Assembly: GCF_001687545.1 (NCBI RefSeq)
Contig: NZ_CP016545.1
Span: 2,093,001-2,157,000 of the forward strand
Origin: Paraurantiacibacter namhicola
GTDB lineage: Bacteria > Pseudomonadota > Alphaproteobacteria > Sphingomonadales > Sphingomonadaceae
DNA length: 64,000 nucleotides
Reading direction: 5' to 3'
Of the stretch, positions 62,052 to 64,000 are shown one piece after another (the first letter of the stretch is position 1; every line of letters begins with the position of its first letter). The notes below the pieces were generated by a model. It saw nothing but the letters and a program-made list of their open reading frames with translations. It was not told where the DNA came from and ran no database searches. The translations under genes and the position numbers were made by a program.

Positions 62052-62518
62052 GCGATGCAAAGACCAGATTGCCGCTGCCCCCGTTGATGGACCGCATCTC
62101 GTTCCTGACGCACCGGCTCAACGCCCTGATGGCGCGGGCCTGCAATCCCTATTTCCAGGTCTGGGGCGTCGACCTGATCATGTCGCGCATGATGGTGGTC
62201 CTGCTGGAGCACGGATCGCTTCCGGCGGGCGAAATCGTACGCATCATGGCGTTGCCGCAATCCACCATCTCGCACCAGATCAAGCGGCTGGAGAAGCTTG
62301 GCTATATCCAGCGCGAGCAGGGCAAGGATGATTCGCGCGTGCGCGTCGCCTCGCTGACCGACAGGGGCCGCGAAGTGGCAGAGGAAGCCAACTTGCTCAG
62401 CCGGCAGGTGGTTGGCGTATTGCTCGACTCGATCGGCGAGGACGACATGGAAACCGTGCGCGCAGCACTGAAGCGGGCGGACACGGCATTGCAGGCATTC
62501 CGCTTCAAGCAGGACTGA
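62048..62518 (+). CDS. MarR family transcriptional regulator
   Basis: A 156-residue winged-helix regulator. LPAGEIVRIMALPQSTISHQ is the recognition region, followed by the wing KDDSRVRVASLTDRGREVAE, a MarR signature. Dimer helices lie at both ends. It is the last gene of the VOC operon and the only regulator in the locus, so it is the best candidate to bind the two operator-like palindromes. Its end overlaps the XdhC gene by 14 bp. Confidence 0.94.
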   Translation: MSDAKTRLPLPPLMDRISFLTHRLNALMARACNPYFQVWGVDLIMSRMMVVLLEHGSLPAGEIVRIMALPQSTISHQIKRLEKLGYIQREQGKDDSRVRVASLTDRGREVAEEANLLSRQVVGVLLDSIGEDDMETVRAALKRADTALQAFRFKQD

Positions 62519-63482
62519 CTTCGCCCGCCACGGCTGCAGCGTTCGGAAACTGCGCCCCGATAATTTCATTATAGCTGTCGACCACCTGCGCCAGCACGGA
62601 CAACGCCAGTGTCTCAGGATCGCGTGACGACGGGATGAGACCGATGGGGGCGACGATGCGCGCTATCGCGCCCTCCGGCACGCCGGCATCCTGCAACAGG
62701 CCCATGCGGCCGGCATGCGTCGCGCGGCTGCCCATCGCACCGACATAAAAGGCACTGGAACCCAATACCTCGGCAAGCAATGCTGTTTCCCAGTCGTGGT
62801 CGTGGAAGAAAAATGCCGCCGCAGTCCAGCCGTCTAGCGCGAAACCGAGGGCTTCATCCAGGCGCATAAGGCGGCGCACATCGGCATGCGTGGCCGAGAG
62901 TGCCTCTGCAAGATCGGCATCCGGCGTGGCGACATGGCATGCGATGCCAAGGGCTTCGGACTGCCGTACCAGCGCCTCCACCGTTCCGCCGTGACCTGCG
63001 ATCACCAGTCGCAACGGCGGGTGGTGACGCACTAGGAATGTTTTGTCCTGCCAGCCCGTCTCTCCCGCATCCAGAACCAAGGGAACTCCCTCGCCTGTCG
63101 GCAGGGAGAGTACGGCCACCTCCCGCGCAGCCAGCCGGATCAGCAAGGCATCGACTGCCGCTGTGTCTGCTATGGGGGTGAACAGCAAATCGACACGCCC
63201 ACCACATGGCAGGCGAATGTCGATGATCGGGCTTCCTGCTCCGTAAGCGATGCAGTGCGGCGCGCCCGCTTCCATGGCTGCAAGCGCCTCGCTCACCACG
63301 GCCCTTTCAATGCAACCGCCAGAAAGCGATCCCGCAAAGCTGCCGTCGGCCGCGACTGCCATATGCGCGCCCGGATTGCGCACGGATGCGCCCGTAACGT
63401 CCGTGACAGTGACGAGGCAGGCGGGCTGCCCCTGCCTCAGCGTTTCCTGCAGGAAGGATAGGATGCGCGGCGCGTCGAACAC
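62505..63482 (-). CDS. XdhC/CoxI family protein
   Basis: A 325-residue XdhC-family protein, the chaperone that loads sulphurated molybdenum cofactor into xanthine-dehydrogenase-type hydroxylases. N-terminal XdhC part with SLSGGCIERAVVSEAL, then a Rossmann part with VIAGHGGTVEALV and GAMGSRATHAGRM. The GTG at 63482 is the first start after the CoxG stop (13 bp); the longer frame overlaps CoxG. No molybdenum hydroxylase is in the window; it probably lies beyond the right edge. Confidence 0.9.
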   Translation of the reverse strand: MFDAPRILSFLQETLRQGQPACLVTVTDVTGASVRNPGAHMAVAADGSFAGSLSGGCIERAVVSEALAAMEAGAPHCIAYGAGSPIIDIRLPCGGRVDLLFTPIADTAAVDALLIRLAAREVAVLSLPTGEGVPLVLDAGETGWQDKTFLVRHHPPLRLVIAGHGGTVEALVRQSEALGIACHVATPDADLAEALSATHADVRRLMRLDEALGFALDGWTAAAFFFHDHDWETALLAEVLGSSAFYVGAMGSRATHAGRMGLLQDAGVPEGAIARIVAPIGLIPSSRDPETLALSVLAQVVDSYNEIIGAQFPNAAAVAGEVSPA

Positions 63483-63495
63483 TGGCGCGCTTGTG

Positions 63496-64000
63496 TCACG
63501 CCAGCCAGTAGATGGCCAGCAACGCCGCCAAGACAGCAATCAGCGCGATCCAGACAGGCGACAAACCTGCGGCCTTCGCACTGGCAGCGTCAGTAGCCGC
63601 AGCCTCGGCCGCCACAGCCGCATCGGCTGCGCCGCCTTGTTCGGCTGCCAGGGCAGCAGAAAACTTGCCAAAGAAATCCTCGGCCATGGACCGCGCCGTG
63701 CCTTCGACCAACCGCGCGCCCATCTGCGCCAGCTTCCCGCCAATCTTGGCATCGGCGACGTAGGTCAGCAGTGTCCCGCCTTCAGCCTCTTCCAGCGTCA
63801 CATCGGCGGAGCCCTTGGCGAAACCCGCCACCCCGCCCTTGCCTTCGAAAACCATGGTGCAGCGATCGGGCGCGACGACATCGGTCTGTGTCATGGATCC
63901 GTCGAAACGCGCGGAAACCGGGCCGATTTTCGTCGCAACAGTACCTTCGAAGCGATCATCGGCGGTTTTCTCCAACCGCTCGCAGCCCTTGAGGCAAGCC
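63496..64000 (-). CDS. CoxG-like SRPBCC protein, 3' part (runs off right edge)
   Basis: C-terminal 168 residues or so of a CoxG (carbon-monoxide-dehydrogenase subunit G) family protein. The frame continues to the edge with no stop or start (ACLKGCERLEKTADD precedes the listed methionine-like TTG). FEGTVATKIGPVSARFDG and TYVADAKIGGKLAQMGARL are family sequence, followed by an alanine-rich linker and a C-terminal membrane helix (PVWIALIAVLAALLAIYWL). CoxG helps mature membrane-linked Mo hydroxylases, matching the adjacent XdhC. Confidence 0.88.
   Translation of the reverse strand, partial: ACLKGCERLEKTADDRFEGTVATKIGPVSARFDGSMTQTDVVAPDRCTMVFEGKGGVAGFAKGSADVTLEEAEGGTLLTYVADAKIGGKLAQMGARLVEGTARSMAEDFFGKFSAALAAEQGGAADAAVAAEAAATDAASAKAAGLSPVWIALIAVLAALLAIYWLA

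Overview
The window is a GC-rich alphaproteobacterial chromosome segment, most likely from a sphingomonad and probably an Erythrobacteraceae-type organism. The evidence is the split, circularly permuted tmRNA whose tag reads ANDNEALALAA, several large TonB-dependent receptors, the lptD-surA-pdxA-rsmA order, DUF2794 and DUF2066 genes, and long antisense shadow ORFs typical of high-GC DNA. I see no tRNA or rRNA genes, insertion sequences, prophage or CRISPR array.

Layout. 1-8.3 kb: the 5' part of a TonB-dependent receptor (runs off the left edge), a small exported protein, purC, a large M16 zinc protease lipoprotein, an alpha/beta-hydrolase-OsmC fusion whose 5' end carries an in-frame TAG, and purS-purQ. 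8.3-8.6 kb is a gene-free stretch rich in palindromes. 8.6-14.6 kb (minus strand): glmU, a small conserved-looking gene, glmS and a membrane PAS-GGDEF-EAL protein. 14.7-23.7 kb: a DUF4328 membrane protein, cysE-type serine acetyltransferase with DUF2794, DUF2066 with an HdaA-like ATPase, purM-purN (purN fused to a MmcQ/YjbR domain), an NTF2-like protein, and pepA-DUF2256-holC-ndk. 23.8-29.5 kb: lptD-surA-pdxA-rsmA. 29.6-33.0 kb: arginine succinyltransferase genes astA-astB led by an M20 hydrolase. 33.1-37.9 kb: two small membrane proteins, tmRNA, mscL, lemA, three TPM-domain genes and a NUDIX hydrolase. 37.9-41.8 kb: a PhoD phosphatase and TonB-dependent receptor preceded by a recognisable Pho box. 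41.9-46.3 kb: an isopenicillin-N-synthase-like oxygenase with a nucleoside transporter, a YhhQ-type transporter and an MFS transporter with an AT-rich core.

46.3-64.0 kb is accessory catabolism. First comes an aldehyde dehydrogenase, APH-like kinase, SDR and acyl-CoA dehydrogenase set that resembles a split version of the ACAD10/11 hydroxy-acid system. It is followed by a dense locus: metal-dependent amidohydrolase, two tandem P450s, SDR, ThuA-like protein and SDR (all overlapping, plus strand); a limonene-epoxide-hydrolase-like protein, SDR and ACMSD-like amidohydrolase (minus strand); VOC protein, 2-keto-4-pentenoate-hydratase-like enzyme, MFS transporter and MarR regulator (plus strand). 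The window ends in XdhC and CoxG, accessory genes of a molybdenum hydroxylase presumably lying beyond the right edge.

The strongest candidate for an undescribed system is this 51.2-62.5 kb locus. Its two divergent promoter regions carry nearly the same 18-bp inverted-repeat element (TATCGAT-G/T-TCGATATAAA), which ties the transcription units into one regulon, probably controlled by the locus-encoded MarR protein. The substrate is not evident from sequence; oxidative attack by P450, epoxide hydrolysis, alcohol oxidation and hydratase/decarboxylase steps suggest a cyclic (terpenoid or aromatic) compound.
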